Assembly: GCF_042485795.1 (NCBI RefSeq)
Contig: NZ_CP169368.1
Span: forward strand, 1,240,001-1,304,000
DNA: 64,000 nt
Reading direction: 5' to 3'
DNA from: Lonepinella sp042485795
GTDB taxonomy: Bacteria > Pseudomonadota > Gammaproteobacteria > Enterobacterales > Pasteurellaceae
The notes under the pieces are model-generated. The model ran no database searches. It worked only from the letters and a program-made list of their open reading frames with translations, and was not told the origin of the DNA. Within the stretch, counting starts at the first letter, position 1. Every line of letters begins with the position of its first letter. A program made the position numbers and the translations under genes. Shown here piece by piece: positions 42,930-50,918 of the stretch.

Positions 42930-45167
42930 TTAGAATGAATATTCAACCGTTGTCCAATACGTTCTTGGCATACCTAACACGGCGAAGCTACGGTCGTATT
43001 GACCACGTTGTACTTGCCAATAGGCTTTGTTGAATAAGTTTTCGACTTGAGCTCTCACAGTGATAGCGTGACCGTTACCCAATTTGGTATGGTACTTCGC
43101 TCCAGCATCTACTAAGGTGTATGATGGGAAAGCGTAAGTTTTTTGCGTATCTTGGTAAGATTTGCCAAAGTGTTGTATATTGGTGCTTAAAGTTAAACCT
43201 TGGATAAATGGCGTATCCCATTCAATCCCTGCTTTACCTACCCAACGTGGATTCGCCACTTGATAACCATTGACTAAATTATCTGCATAGTTTGGATAAT
43301 CTTTCACTTTAGATTGTAAGTACATAATACCTAAACTTGGACGCACAGTTTTATCTAACAAATTAGCGTAGATATTAAACTCAATACCACGGTTGCGTTC
43401 AATACCTTGAGAATCCCCAGCCGATGCACCTGATGTATTAAAGTCAGTACCTCTTGTGGCATTACCACGCCAGTACCCCTCACGGCGAACTTGGAATACG
43501 TTAAATGAAGTCACTACATCTCCCCAGTTTTTACGCACGCCTAATTCTAATTGACGGCTAACACGTGGTTTTGACATTGTTGTATTACCACTGTCATCGG
43601 TTTTAATGTCCGCAGGTTCTAAATCTTCCATATAGTTACCGTAGAACACGAGGTCAGGGTTAGGTAAGTAAGACACCATAAACATTGGGCTAAAGCGATG
43701 TGCATCACCTTTCGCTTGTTTGATATTATCTTTATAAGATGCCCATTGGAAACGACCACCTAAAGTGACACGGAATTTATCTTCCGCAAAACCAAGTGTA
43801 TCTGATAGGGCAAGGCTATTTGCACGGATCGTTGCATCTAAGTTTGGATTAGCTTCAAAACCATTACTAAATACATTGCCTTGCGGAATGTTGGCTAATT
43901 GTTGGGCTAAAGTTTGTCCTGCTGCATTTCCATAAGGATAAATGGTTAAGTTTTGGTTTGGTGCTTGAGATGTACCACGATAGGTTTGACGACGACGATC
44001 AATGTGATCGAATGAGGTACTCCAGTTGTGGCTTACTGAACCTGTTGAGAATTCACCACGAGCGGCTAAGTTACTGCTTAAAGTTTGGAAACGTTGATCG
44101 GTCATACGAGAACGTCCCGCATTGTAAGATTGACCATCTGTAGATGGGGTAGCAGAAGCAAAGTTACCATAATAACGAGCATCGTTATAACCGATTCCGC
44201 CCGAAATTTGGAAGTTATAGTCAGTGTAGTAGTCAAAGGTCAGCATATTAGTTTGACTACGGGTATCTTGTGCTTGCCAACTTGGTTGAAGATTATTTTC
44301 ACCATCTAAGGCATCAAATAAACGGGCTTTAGTATTTTGAATATCTTGAATACGCGCACGACCGCCCTCGGTTTTACGTTTCGCATAGAAACTATCGAAA
44401 GACACATAAAGTTTATCGCCACTATAATCCGCATTTAAAGAAAATTCTTTATTGTCTTCCCAGTAGCCTGTGCGAGGGGTATCGCCCTCACGCATTTTAC
44501 CATTCACACGTACACCGAATTGTTTGCTTTCGCCAAAACGTTGACCTAAGTCAAAGGTACCTTGTAAACGATTGTCGCTAAAATAGCCTACACCCACTTT
44601 ACGGTTGCCTTGATCACTAGCACGTTTGGTTTCAATATTGACTGCACCTGCTGTTGCCCCCTCAGGATCCATGCCTGAAAGTGCGGTATTTCCGCCTTTA
44701 ATTAATTGTACAGAATCCGCATACACGCTTGATGTGCCTTGTGTACCATACATTCCAGCCAAGCCGTTTACGCTAAATTGACGGGCATCTAATTGATAAC
44801 CACGGAAATATAAACCTGTTAAGGTATTGGTTTCACCACCAAATTGCCAAGTTGAGGCATCTTTTTTAGCAACCACATCCACTAAAGTACGTGCTTGTGT
44901 ATCATCAATCACTTTGGCATCATATTTTACTACCGTCACAGGGGCGGTGAAGTTAGTGGCACGACCTAATAAACCTAAGTTTACGCTGTCTTGTAATTTA
45001 CCGTCACTAGCAACAGAATAAGAGCGATAGCTTGCTGGTTCATGAAGACTGTCAGAAACTTCAATCGCATCAAGCTGTTCGGTTGTTTGCTGACTTGTTT
45101 CAGCATAAGCACCCAAAGAAACACCAGCAAAAAGTGCGGTGTAAATTAAGCTAAACTTGAATTTCAT
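42930..45167 (-). CDS. TonB-dependent siderophore-type receptor 1
   Basis: 745 residues from the Met of Met-Lys-Phe-Lys-Phe-Ser, which follows an AAGGG ribosome site. The open frame extends 6 codons further up, into that site. A 28-residue signal peptide ends Gly-Ala-Tyr-Ala. A TonB-box-like Asp-Ala-Ile-Glu-Val lies near 40. The plug domain runs to about 190 and includes a Gly-Leu-Tyr-Phe-Arg-Gly-Tyr segment. A 22-strand barrel ends in Tyr-Ser-Phe. The plug/barrel layout suits the siderophore receptor family (FhuE/FoxA-like). The ligand is unknown. It carries its own promoter and leader, nearly identical to those of receptor 2, but the bodies differ greatly. Confidence 0.88.
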   Translation of the reverse strand: MKFKFSLIYTALFAGVSLGAYAETSQQTTEQLDAIEVSDSLHEPASYRSYSVASDGKLQDSVNLGLLGRATNFTAPVTVVKYDAKVIDDTQARTLVDVVAKKDASTWQFGGETNTLTGLYFRGYQLDARQFSVNGLAGMYGTQGTSSVYADSVQLIKGGNTALSGMDPEGATAGAVNIETKRASDQGNRKVGVGYFSDNRLQGTFDLGQRFGESKQFGVRVNGKMREGDTPRTGYWEDNKEFSLNADYSGDKLYVSFDSFYAKRKTEGGRARIQDIQNTKARLFDALDGENNLQPSWQAQDTRSQTNMLTFDYYTDYNFQISGGIGYNDARYYGNFASATPSTDGQSYNAGRSRMTDQRFQTLSSNLAARGEFSTGSVSHNWSTSFDHIDRRRQTYRGTSQAPNQNLTIYPYGNAAGQTLAQQLANIPQGNVFSNGFEANPNLDATIRANSLALSDTLGFAEDKFRVTLGGRFQWASYKDNIKQAKGDAHRFSPMFMVSYLPNPDLVFYGNYMEDLEPADIKTDDSGNTTMSKPRVSRQLELGVRKNWGDVVTSFNVFQVRREGYWRGNATRGTDFNTSGASAGDSQGIERNRGIEFNIYANLLDKTVRPSLGIMYLQSKVKDYPNYADNLVNGYQVANPRWVGKAGIEWDTPFIQGLTLSTNIQHFGKSYQDTQKTYAFPSYTLVDAGAKYHTKLGNGHAITVRAQVENLFNKAYWQVQRGQYDRSFAVLGMPRTYWTTVEYSF

Positions 45168-45201
45168 TAGATTACCCTTAATCAAAAATAAATATAAAAA
45201 T

Positions 45202-45218
45202 AGTCTAAAAATTAGACT
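45202..45218 (-). promoter_or_regulatory. Leader hairpin of receptor 1
   Basis: AGTCTAA-AAA-TTAGACT is a perfect 7-bp inverted repeat in the 5' untranslated region, followed on the minus strand by a U-rich stretch. It is conserved exactly in the leader of receptor 2 and could be an attenuator or a stabilising hairpin. Confidence 0.6.
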
Positions 45219-45235
45219 GTTTAAAAAGAGTGCTG

Positions 45236-45270
45236 AGTATAAATTAAACGATAATCTATTGCAATAGATT
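45236..45270 (-). promoter_or_regulatory. Sigma70-type promoter with overlapping 18-bp palindrome for receptor 1
   Basis: On the minus strand, -35 TTGCAA (45264-45259), a 17-bp spacer and -10 TATACT (45241-45236). The -35 lies at the centre of the perfect palindrome AATCTATTGCAATAGATT (45253-45270). Binding there would block RNA polymerase, so it is a likely operator. With the adjoining GATAAT-like bases it could be a diverged Fur box. Confidence 0.65.
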
Positions 45271-45294
45271 TAATAAGATTTATTCGTGTTTAAG

Positions 45295-45322
45295 TGTAGA
45301 AGATCAAGTCTGATCTTCTACA
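45295..45322 (-). terminator. Candidate terminator after receptor 2
   Basis: A 12-bp perfect stem TGTAGAAGATCA/TGATCTTCTACA with a 4-nt loop lies about 35 bp beyond the receptor 2 stop. On the minus strand the following bases are not U-rich, so it may instead protect the 3' end or be processed. Confidence 0.55.
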
Positions 45323-45355
45323 TTTATATTTTACATCTAATTCTATTACAGGTGA

Positions 45356-47524
45356 TTAAAACTCAATTTTGGCATTTAATAAGTATTCACGACCATAACC
45401 TAAAGAAATAGGTGTAATGAATGTATCAACGTTACCTGCGGTAGATTGATAGTACACTTTATCCGATAAGTTCTTGCCATTTAATTGTAATGATATTTTT
45501 TTGCTTGCTACTTTGGTTTCATAAGCTAAGAAAGCATCATAAATAGTCGCATCTGGAATTTTGTATGATGTGGTATAGCTTGAGTTATAAGCATACCAAG
45601 AACCTAAGTAACGAGCACCACCGCCAATACGCCAATCACCACCTAAGAAGTTACCTAAATCATAATTTAAGAATAAAGCCCCTTGATGTTTTGGTACACC
45701 AATAAGTTGTTTTCCTACAGCATCTGGATAGTTATTATTTTGGCGATTTTCAACTTTAGTATAAGTATAAGTGAATGACGCACTTAATTTGTCAGTAATA
45801 TAACCGTTAATATCGAACTCAAGACCGCGAGAGCGTTGTTTGCCTGCAATATAAAGATTATTGTTAGCATCGGTTTCTGCTACATTTTTCTTGTTGATAT
45901 TGAATAGAGCAAGAGTTGCATTGATATTTGAACTTTCATATTTTGTACCGATCTCAATAGATTTACCTTGTTCTGCGGGTAAGTTAGGATCAACAGCGTT
46001 TGCAATCGCAAATTGTGGACGGAAAGATTCCGCATAATTCGCATAAACTGCTAAACTCGGGTTAAATTTATATACTGTACCAAATTGATAGAGCATTTTA
46101 CCGTCATGTTGATCTGTATTTGGTACTAATGTCGCACCAATACTGTGGCGACCAGCTACTTGGTCGAAATATTCATAACGTAAACCACCTGTAACGATTA
46201 GGCTATCAGTTAAGTAAGCGGTATCTTGTACATAAACCCCTAGTGTTTTAATGTTATTGATTTGCCAGTTATTGGCGGCAACAGTTTCGGTTACATCAGG
46301 ATTGGAGTAAGTTGGGTTATCAATATTAATAAAGCTCCAACCACCGCTATTAAATACAGGACCCGTTGTGCGATAATTACGGCTTGCATCAGCACCAATA
46401 ATGAAACGGTTAGCAACATCACCAATATTAAATTCACCGACTAAGTTTAATGAGCCAGAGTGGATACGTTGATCTGCGGCTTGTTTTTCTAAACGGCGTA
46501 ATGCGGTTCTTGGTTGTAAAGTTCTTGCTGCACTATATCTTAATGTGTCGGTGTAACTGGTATTTACTGCAACTACTCGAGTTTGACGATAACTATATTT
46601 ATCACGAGCATAACCATAGGTCGCATTTAATTTCCAATGGTCATTTAGTTTTTGTTCAAGTTTCACTTGAATATTATCGGTTTTACCTATGGTTTGATTA
46701 TTCGGCTCATCTAAACGGCGTTCGGCAGGAATATTTACTACAGCCCCATTTACGATTTGTGTGCCACGATCAAAAGGTTGGGTATAGTCTAAATGTTCAT
46801 AAGCGACTAAAACTTTGGTGTTATCATTTTCATAAGAAATTGATGGTGCGTAAGTCGTACTCTTTACCTCACCAAAATTACGCCAATAATCTTTGTCTTG
46901 TTTATCATAAATAAAGCGATAAGCAAAACCATTGCCTAAACCGCCAGTACTATCGAATTGGGTTCCCCACATATTGTTATTACCGACAGTTCCGCCGATA
47001 ACAGTTTTTTGTTCTTGCTGCGGTTTTTTGGTGACAACATTAATAACACCGCCTGGGTCTTGGATACCATATAGCACGGACGCTGGACCTTTTAATACTT
47101 CAACGGTTTCTGTGGTTGCACCGAAGTTATGCGATGGACCTGCTTGCGATCCGTTACGCATAATAGAATTATCACGGTTTCCACCGAAACCACGTTTTTG
47201 CACCGCATCAAAAATCCCCCCGAGGGTATTTGCTTGGCTCACACCACTTACACTAGAAAGGGCATCAATTAAATCGTTTGGTTTGCGATCTGCAATTAAT
47301 TGTGAAGTGACAACATTAACGGTGGTTGGCGTATCAATAATTGGCACATCAACTTTTGATACTGACGATGTCCCCATAGCATGATAGCCAATTTGTTTTA
47401 ATTCACCAGAATTGACTTGGATTTCATCTAGTTGCTCTGGACTTTGCTGATTAGTTTCAGCATGAACACCAAAAGAAACACCTGCGAAAAGTGCGGTGTA
47501 AATTAAGCTAAACTTGAATTTCAT
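45356..47524 (-). CDS. TonB-dependent siderophore-type receptor 2
   Basis: 722 residues, starting at the same Met-Lys-Phe-Lys-Phe-Ser as receptor 1. The upstream 19 codons of open frame run through the leader and are unlikely to be translated. The signal peptide is almost identical to that of receptor 1 (two differences in the first 25 residues), including Tyr-Thr-Ala-Leu-Phe-Ala-Gly from an uptake signal. A TonB-box-like Glu-Ile-Gln-Val lies near 38. The plug carries Leu-Lys-Gly-Pro-Ala-Ser-Val-Leu-Tyr-Gly and Gly-Gly-Val-Ile-Asn-Val-Val-Thr-Lys-Lys-Pro, hallmarks of ferrisiderophore receptors of the FhuA/FcuA/FpvA group. The barrel ends Ile-Glu-Phe. No fhuBCD-type transporter is in the window. 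Confidence 0.9.
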   Translation of the reverse strand: MKFKFSLIYTALFAGVSFGVHAETNQQSPEQLDEIQVNSGELKQIGYHAMGTSSVSKVDVPIIDTPTTVNVVTSQLIADRKPNDLIDALSSVSGVSQANTLGGIFDAVQKRGFGGNRDNSIMRNGSQAGPSHNFGATTETVEVLKGPASVLYGIQDPGGVINVVTKKPQQEQKTVIGGTVGNNNMWGTQFDSTGGLGNGFAYRFIYDKQDKDYWRNFGEVKSTTYAPSISYENDNTKVLVAYEHLDYTQPFDRGTQIVNGAVVNIPAERRLDEPNNQTIGKTDNIQVKLEQKLNDHWKLNATYGYARDKYSYRQTRVVAVNTSYTDTLRYSAARTLQPRTALRRLEKQAADQRIHSGSLNLVGEFNIGDVANRFIIGADASRNYRTTGPVFNSGGWSFINIDNPTYSNPDVTETVAANNWQINNIKTLGVYVQDTAYLTDSLIVTGGLRYEYFDQVAGRHSIGATLVPNTDQHDGKMLYQFGTVYKFNPSLAVYANYAESFRPQFAIANAVDPNLPAEQGKSIEIGTKYESSNINATLALFNINKKNVAETDANNNLYIAGKQRSRGLEFDINGYITDKLSASFTYTYTKVENRQNNNYPDAVGKQLIGVPKHQGALFLNYDLGNFLGGDWRIGGGARYLGSWYAYNSSYTTSYKIPDATIYDAFLAYETKVASKKISLQLNGKNLSDKVYYQSTAGNVDTFITPISLGYGREYLLNAKIEF

Positions 47525-47557
47525 TAGATTACCCTTAATTAAAATTAAATATAAAAA

Positions 47558-47574
47558 TAGTCTAAAAATTAGAC
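47558..47574 (-). promoter_or_regulatory. Leader hairpin of receptor 2
   Basis: The same perfect AGTCTAA-AAA-TTAGACT repeat as ahead of receptor 1, at a matching distance from the start codon. Confidence 0.6.
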
Positions 47575-47592
47575 TGTTCAAAAAGAATACTG

Positions 47593-47621
47593 AGTATAAA
47601 TTAAACGATAATCTTTTACAA
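47593..47621 (-). promoter_or_regulatory. Sigma70-type promoter for receptor 2
   Basis: On the minus strand, -35 TTGTAA (47621-47616), a 17-bp spacer and -10 TATACT (47598-47593). The region copies the receptor 1 promoter, but the palindrome around -35 is degenerate here (AATCTTTTACAATGTATT). Confidence 0.55.
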
Positions 47622-47735
47622 TGTATTTAATGATATTTATTTGTATTTAGGTGCTGATTTATTTTTTATAAACATTTGCAATCCCCCTAACTTTATAGCA
47701 TAATTCACGTCCTAAGCATTTGATGCTTATCCAAT

Positions 47736-47847
47736 GGAAACCTTTTCGGTCTTTCGCAATGGTGTCTGGTTTACTCGGTCAGGTTCGGAAGAAAGCAGCC
47801 AAAGTCAGAATTTCTGTGTGCCGAGAGTAGCTGGAAAGGTTTCCACC
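47736..47847 (+). ncRNA. ffs: 4.5S RNA of the signal recognition particle
   Basis: The region folds on GGAAACC (47736-47742) with GGTTTCC (47838-47844). It contains the universally conserved SRP domain IV sequence GGTCAGGTTCGGAAGAAAGC (47778-47797), followed by AGCC. The length of about 112 nt matches E. coli 4.5S RNA (114). It binds Ffh and directs co-translational membrane targeting. The exact ends are uncertain by a few bases. Confidence 0.95.
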
Positions 47848-47949
47848 TATTTACACAAACTAATTTTGTGATTTTCATTCCAAAATCAATTATAGATTCT
47901 TTGAATTTTATCTATTTATTTCATAATGGTTATTTTTATGGAGTAAATT

Positions 47950-48342
47950 ATGGTGAAAAATATTCGTCCGAATAATACCTGCACATTGATTAACAACAGT
48001 AAAAGATTAAGGCGTAATTTAACGGAAGAAGAAAGTATTTTGTGGTTTCATTTACGTAAAAAATACCTTAAAGGTCATCATTTTAGGAAACAAGTTATTG
48101 TGGGAAATTATATTGTAGATTTCCTTTCTTATTCTGCTAGATTAATTATTGAAGTTGATGGGTTTCAACATTATGAAGATAGTGCATTAATTTATGATGC
48201 AAAAAGAACGAGATATTTGAATTCTCAAGGATTTACTGTCCTGAGATTTGATAATGGTGATGTGAAATATCGTTTAAATAATGTATTGGAGGAGATTTAT
48301 TTTTATTTAGATGGTGAGTATTGCCCTGAACAGCTTTTTTAA
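47950..48342 (+). CDS. DUF559 endonuclease-like protein
   Basis: 130 residues. It shows the DUF559 (very-short-patch-repair/restriction-endonuclease-like) pattern. A basic start leads to Arg-Arg-Asn-Leu-Thr-Glu-Glu-Glu near 22, then Trp-Phe-His-Leu-Arg, and Phe-Arg-Lys-Gln near 47. Ile-Val-Asp-Phe, then Ile-Ile-Glu-Val-Asp-Gly-Phe-Gln-His near 66-74, give the PD-(D/E)xK-like acid core. Asp-x-x-Arg-Thr-Arg-Tyr-Leu and Val-Leu-Arg-Phe complete it. The family is structurally related to Vsr nickases; biochemical function is unproven. The gene has poor coding-strand neighbours (4.5S RNA before it, a palindrome-bounded repeat array 20 bp after it). I infer it may act on those repeats. Confidence 0.85.
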   Translation: MVKNIRPNNTCTLINNSKRLRRNLTEEESILWFHLRKKYLKGHHFRKQVIVGNYIVDFLSYSARLIIEVDGFQHYEDSALIYDAKRTRYLNSQGFTVLRFDNGDVKYRLNNVLEEIYFYLDGEYCPEQLF

Positions 48343-48361
48343 GGTGGGATTGTTTAATTTT

Positions 48362-48834
48362 TGCCCCCCTTTGCCCGTTGGGCATTTCCCCCCGCAAGCA
48401 GGGGGAAAGAAATAAACGACTCTCTCTTTTCCTCACTTGCGGTAAATAAAGATGCTTTTTCCTCTCTTGCAGAATAAAGATACTTTTCCTCACTTGCGGC
48501 GAATAAAGATGCTTTTTCCCGTCTTGCGGTGAATGAAGAGGCTTTTTCCTCATTTGCGGTGAATGAAGATACTTTTTTCCCTCTTGTGGTGAATGAAGAT
48601 GCTTTTCCTCACTTGCGGTGAATGAAGATGCTTTTCCTCACTTGCGGTGAATGAAGATGCTTTTCCTCACTTGCGGTGAATGAAGATGCTTTTTCTCACT
48701 TACGGTGAATGAAGATGCTTTTTCTCACTTACGGTGAATTAAGATACTTTTCCTCACTCGTGGTGAATGAAGATGCTTTTCTTCCCCCTGCTTGTGGGGG
48801 GAAGTCCCCGAAGGGGGAAGGGGGGCAAAGCCAA
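48362..48834. repeat. Palindrome-bounded repeat element, copy 2
   Basis: Terminal inverted arms of about 50 bp. The left has GCCC-GTT-GGGC (48373-48383) plus TTTCCCCC/GGGGGAAA (48385-48408, loop CGCAAGCA). The right, inverted, has CTTCCCCC/GGGGGAAG (48781-48804, loop TGCTTGTG) plus a CCCC/GGGG hairpin (48806-48815). Between them lie twelve short tandem units. It fills the whole 493-bp gap between the DUF559 gene and norM. Its arms match copy 1 at 40866-41063. Confidence 0.88.
48434..48782. repeat. Tandem array of twelve ~29-bp units
   Basis: The unit is best seen at 48610-48638 and 48639-48667, exact copies built from CACTTGCGGTGAATGAAG and ATGCTTTTCCT. Outer units vary in length (27-31 bp) and sequence, while central ones are identical. 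Each unit can form a small TCAC-TTGCG-GTGA hairpin whose loop repeats the CTTGCGG core of the flanking large palindromes. There are no spacers between units. Confidence 0.9.
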
Positions 48835-48835
48835 C

Positions 48836-50233
48836 TTATTTAATCAACTCCAATCTTGATAATAACAGCTCATCAGACAGCCCCTGTAATCGCCACATCC
48901 GATATAACAACAAAACCGCCGCAGCCGTTAAGGCGACTACAAAACCAATCCAAAAGCCCATAGCCCCTAAGTGTGGCATGATCCAATCGGTCATGGCAAG
49001 CGTGTAACCTATGGGCATTGCCAATATCCAATAGCAAAAAATAGTGATATATAAAATGGCTTTGGTGTCTTTATAGCCACGTAATACGCCACCCGCCAGT
49101 ACTTGTAAAGTATCAGAGAATTGATAAAGCGAAGCGACAATTAACAATGAACTAGCCAGTGTGATAACATGCAGATCCTTTACGAAAATTTGAGCAATTT
49201 GTTCACGCCAGAAGATTGTGACAAAGGCAGTAATAACGGTAATATTTAAACCTACAGCAATGGCAATATAAGACACTTTTTTAGCCTGCTCTGGGGATTT
49301 TTCGCCTAAGCGTTGCCCAACTAAAATAGTGGTTGCCATGCCTAACGACATAGGGAACATAAATACAAAAGAACTAGTATTTAACGCAATTTGATGGCTT
49401 GCCACCATATCCGTGCCGAGCGGGGATAAAAATAATGAAGTCAACGCAAATAATGCCACTTCCGCCCATAATGCGGTTGCAATCGGAAAACCAAGTTTAA
49501 GCAATTTCTTCAAGGTAGAAAAATCAGGTTTTTCAATTAGTTGCTCAAACACTTTGAGATCATGTAAATGATAAGATTGACGACTATAAGCGATCATCAT
49601 TATACACATTGCCCAATTAACAATAGACGTGGCAATGCCACAACCTATCGCACCAAAGGCTGGTACCCCAAATTTGCCATAAATAAAGATATAGTTCAGC
49701 GGAATATTCAATAATAAGCCGATAAAGGTAATGACCATAGCAGGTTTCGTTTTAGCTACGCCGTCATTTAAGCAACGAAAATTAATTAATAATAAATAAG
49801 CAGGCAATCCGAATAACATAGTGTGTAGATAACCTATTGTAATATTAGCCAGTTTTTCTTCCATATTCATAGCTTGAATCACCACATCACTATGGTAAAT
49901 AAGAAGTCCTAATGGAATACAAACCAACAAGATAATCCACAAACCTTGTCGTACTTGATGAGCAATATCAGAACGTTGTCCCGAACCGTTTAAGTAGGAA
50001 ATGGTTGGGGGCAAGGCTAACAATAAGCCTTGTCCAAAAAGGACTAACGGAAACCAAATAGATGCCCCAACCGAAATGGCTGCCATATCCGCTGCACTCA
50101 CTCGTCCAGCCATAATGGTGTCCACTAATCCCATTGAATTTTGGGCGATTTGAGCGAGAAGAATAGGAATAGCGATTTGAATTAATTTTTTTGCTTGTTC
50201 GTGATATTGTTGCCAACTGTTAATTTTTTGCAT
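48836..50233 (-). CDS. norM: MATE-family multidrug/Na+ antiporter (NorM-like)
   Basis: 465 residues, 12 membrane helices in two six-helix halves, like NorM and the H. influenzae homologue. Family features are Gln-Ile-Ala-Gln-Asn-Ser-Met-Gly-Leu-Val-Asp-Thr-Ile-Met near 24 and the mirrored Gln-Ile-Ala-Leu-Asn-Thr near 280. It exports cationic drugs and dyes in exchange for Na+ or H+. It is divergent from ribE, with uptake signals in the 73-bp gap, an arrangement I recall from H. influenzae. Its 3' end abuts the palindromic repeat element. Confidence 0.93.
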   Translation of the reverse strand: MQKINSWQQYHEQAKKLIQIAIPILLAQIAQNSMGLVDTIMAGRVSAADMAAISVGASIWFPLVLFGQGLLLALPPTISYLNGSGQRSDIAHQVRQGLWIILLVCIPLGLLIYHSDVVIQAMNMEEKLANITIGYLHTMLFGLPAYLLLINFRCLNDGVAKTKPAMVITFIGLLLNIPLNYIFIYGKFGVPAFGAIGCGIATSIVNWAMCIMMIAYSRQSYHLHDLKVFEQLIEKPDFSTLKKLLKLGFPIATALWAEVALFALTSLFLSPLGTDMVASHQIALNTSSFVFMFPMSLGMATTILVGQRLGEKSPEQAKKVSYIAIAVGLNITVITAFVTIFWREQIAQIFVKDLHVITLASSLLIVASLYQFSDTLQVLAGGVLRGYKDTKAILYITIFCYWILAMPIGYTLAMTDWIMPHLGAMGFWIGFVVALTAAAVLLLYRMWRLQGLSDELLLSRLELIK

Positions 50234-50306
50234 AAAAAGACCGAGTTTCCTTTATAATAGGAAAAATTTAATTTTTTCACCGCACTTTGCGGTTAAGCGA
50301 GTTTAT

Positions 50307-50918
50307 ATGTTTACAGGTATCGTGCAAGGTGTTGCGTCTATTCATTCTATCATTGAAAAGACAAATTTTAGAACACATACTATTAAAATGCCAGATGAAT
50401 TACTGGCAGATTTACAATTAGGTGCGTCTGTTGCACATAATGGTGTTTGTTTGACTGTTACTAAAATTGAGAATGATCTCGTGAGCTTTGATTTAATGAC
50501 GGAAACTTTACGGATCACTAATTTAGGTGAACTTAAAGTGGGGGATTGGGTCAATATAGAAAGAGCAATGAAATTCGGTTCAGAAGTAGGTGGGCATTTA
50601 TTGTCGGGACACGTCTATTGCACGGCAAAAATTGTTGAACAAAAACCGAGTGAGAATAATTTACAAATTTGGTTTAAATTGCCTAATCACGATGTGATGA
50701 AATATATTCTGACCAAAGGCTTTATTGCTGTGGACGGTATCAGTTTGACCATTGGTAATGTGAAAGAAACTCAATTTTGCGTTAATTTAATTCCTGAAAC
50801 GATTGAACGTACGATTATTGCTAAAAAAAATGTAGGGGATTTGGTCAATATTGAAATTGATCCGCAGACACAAGCAATAGTGGATACGGTGGAGCGTTAT
50901 TTATTAGCGAGATCTTAA
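50307..50918 (+). CDS. ribE: Riboflavin synthase alpha chain
   Basis: 203 residues. The N-terminus is Met-Phe-Thr-Gly-Ile-Val-Gln-Gly. There are two lumazine-binding repeats: Asn-Gly-Val-Cys-Leu-Thr-Val near 47 and Val-Asp-Gly-Ile-Ser-Leu-Thr-Ile near 143. Gly-Gly-His-Leu-Leu-Ser-Gly-His-Val lies near 96. It dismutates two 6,7-dimethyl-8-ribityllumazine into riboflavin. zevA begins at the base after its stop, so the genes are co-transcribed. No FMN riboswitch is visible ahead of it. Confidence 0.95.
   Translation: MFTGIVQGVASIHSIIEKTNFRTHTIKMPDELLADLQLGASVAHNGVCLTVTKIENDLVSFDLMTETLRITNLGELKVGDWVNIERAMKFGSEVGGHLLSGHVYCTAKIVEQKPSENNLQIWFKLPNHDVMKYILTKGFIAVDGISLTIGNVKETQFCVNLIPETIERTIIAKKNVGDLVNIEIDPQTQAIVDTVERYLLARS

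Noticed and set aside
47581..47735. Additional gene between receptor 2 and the 4.5S RNA
   Set aside because: No open frame with a start and ribosome site is present; the stretch holds only the receptor promoter and AT-rich sequence.
48233..48553. Minus-strand reading frame of 106 codons through the tandem repeats
   Set aside because: The repeat length is not a multiple of three, the peptide is low-complexity repeat translation, and the frame overlaps the end of the DUF559 gene.
48434..48782. CRISPR array
   Set aside because: The ~29-bp units are contiguous with no unique spacers, and no cas genes are present.
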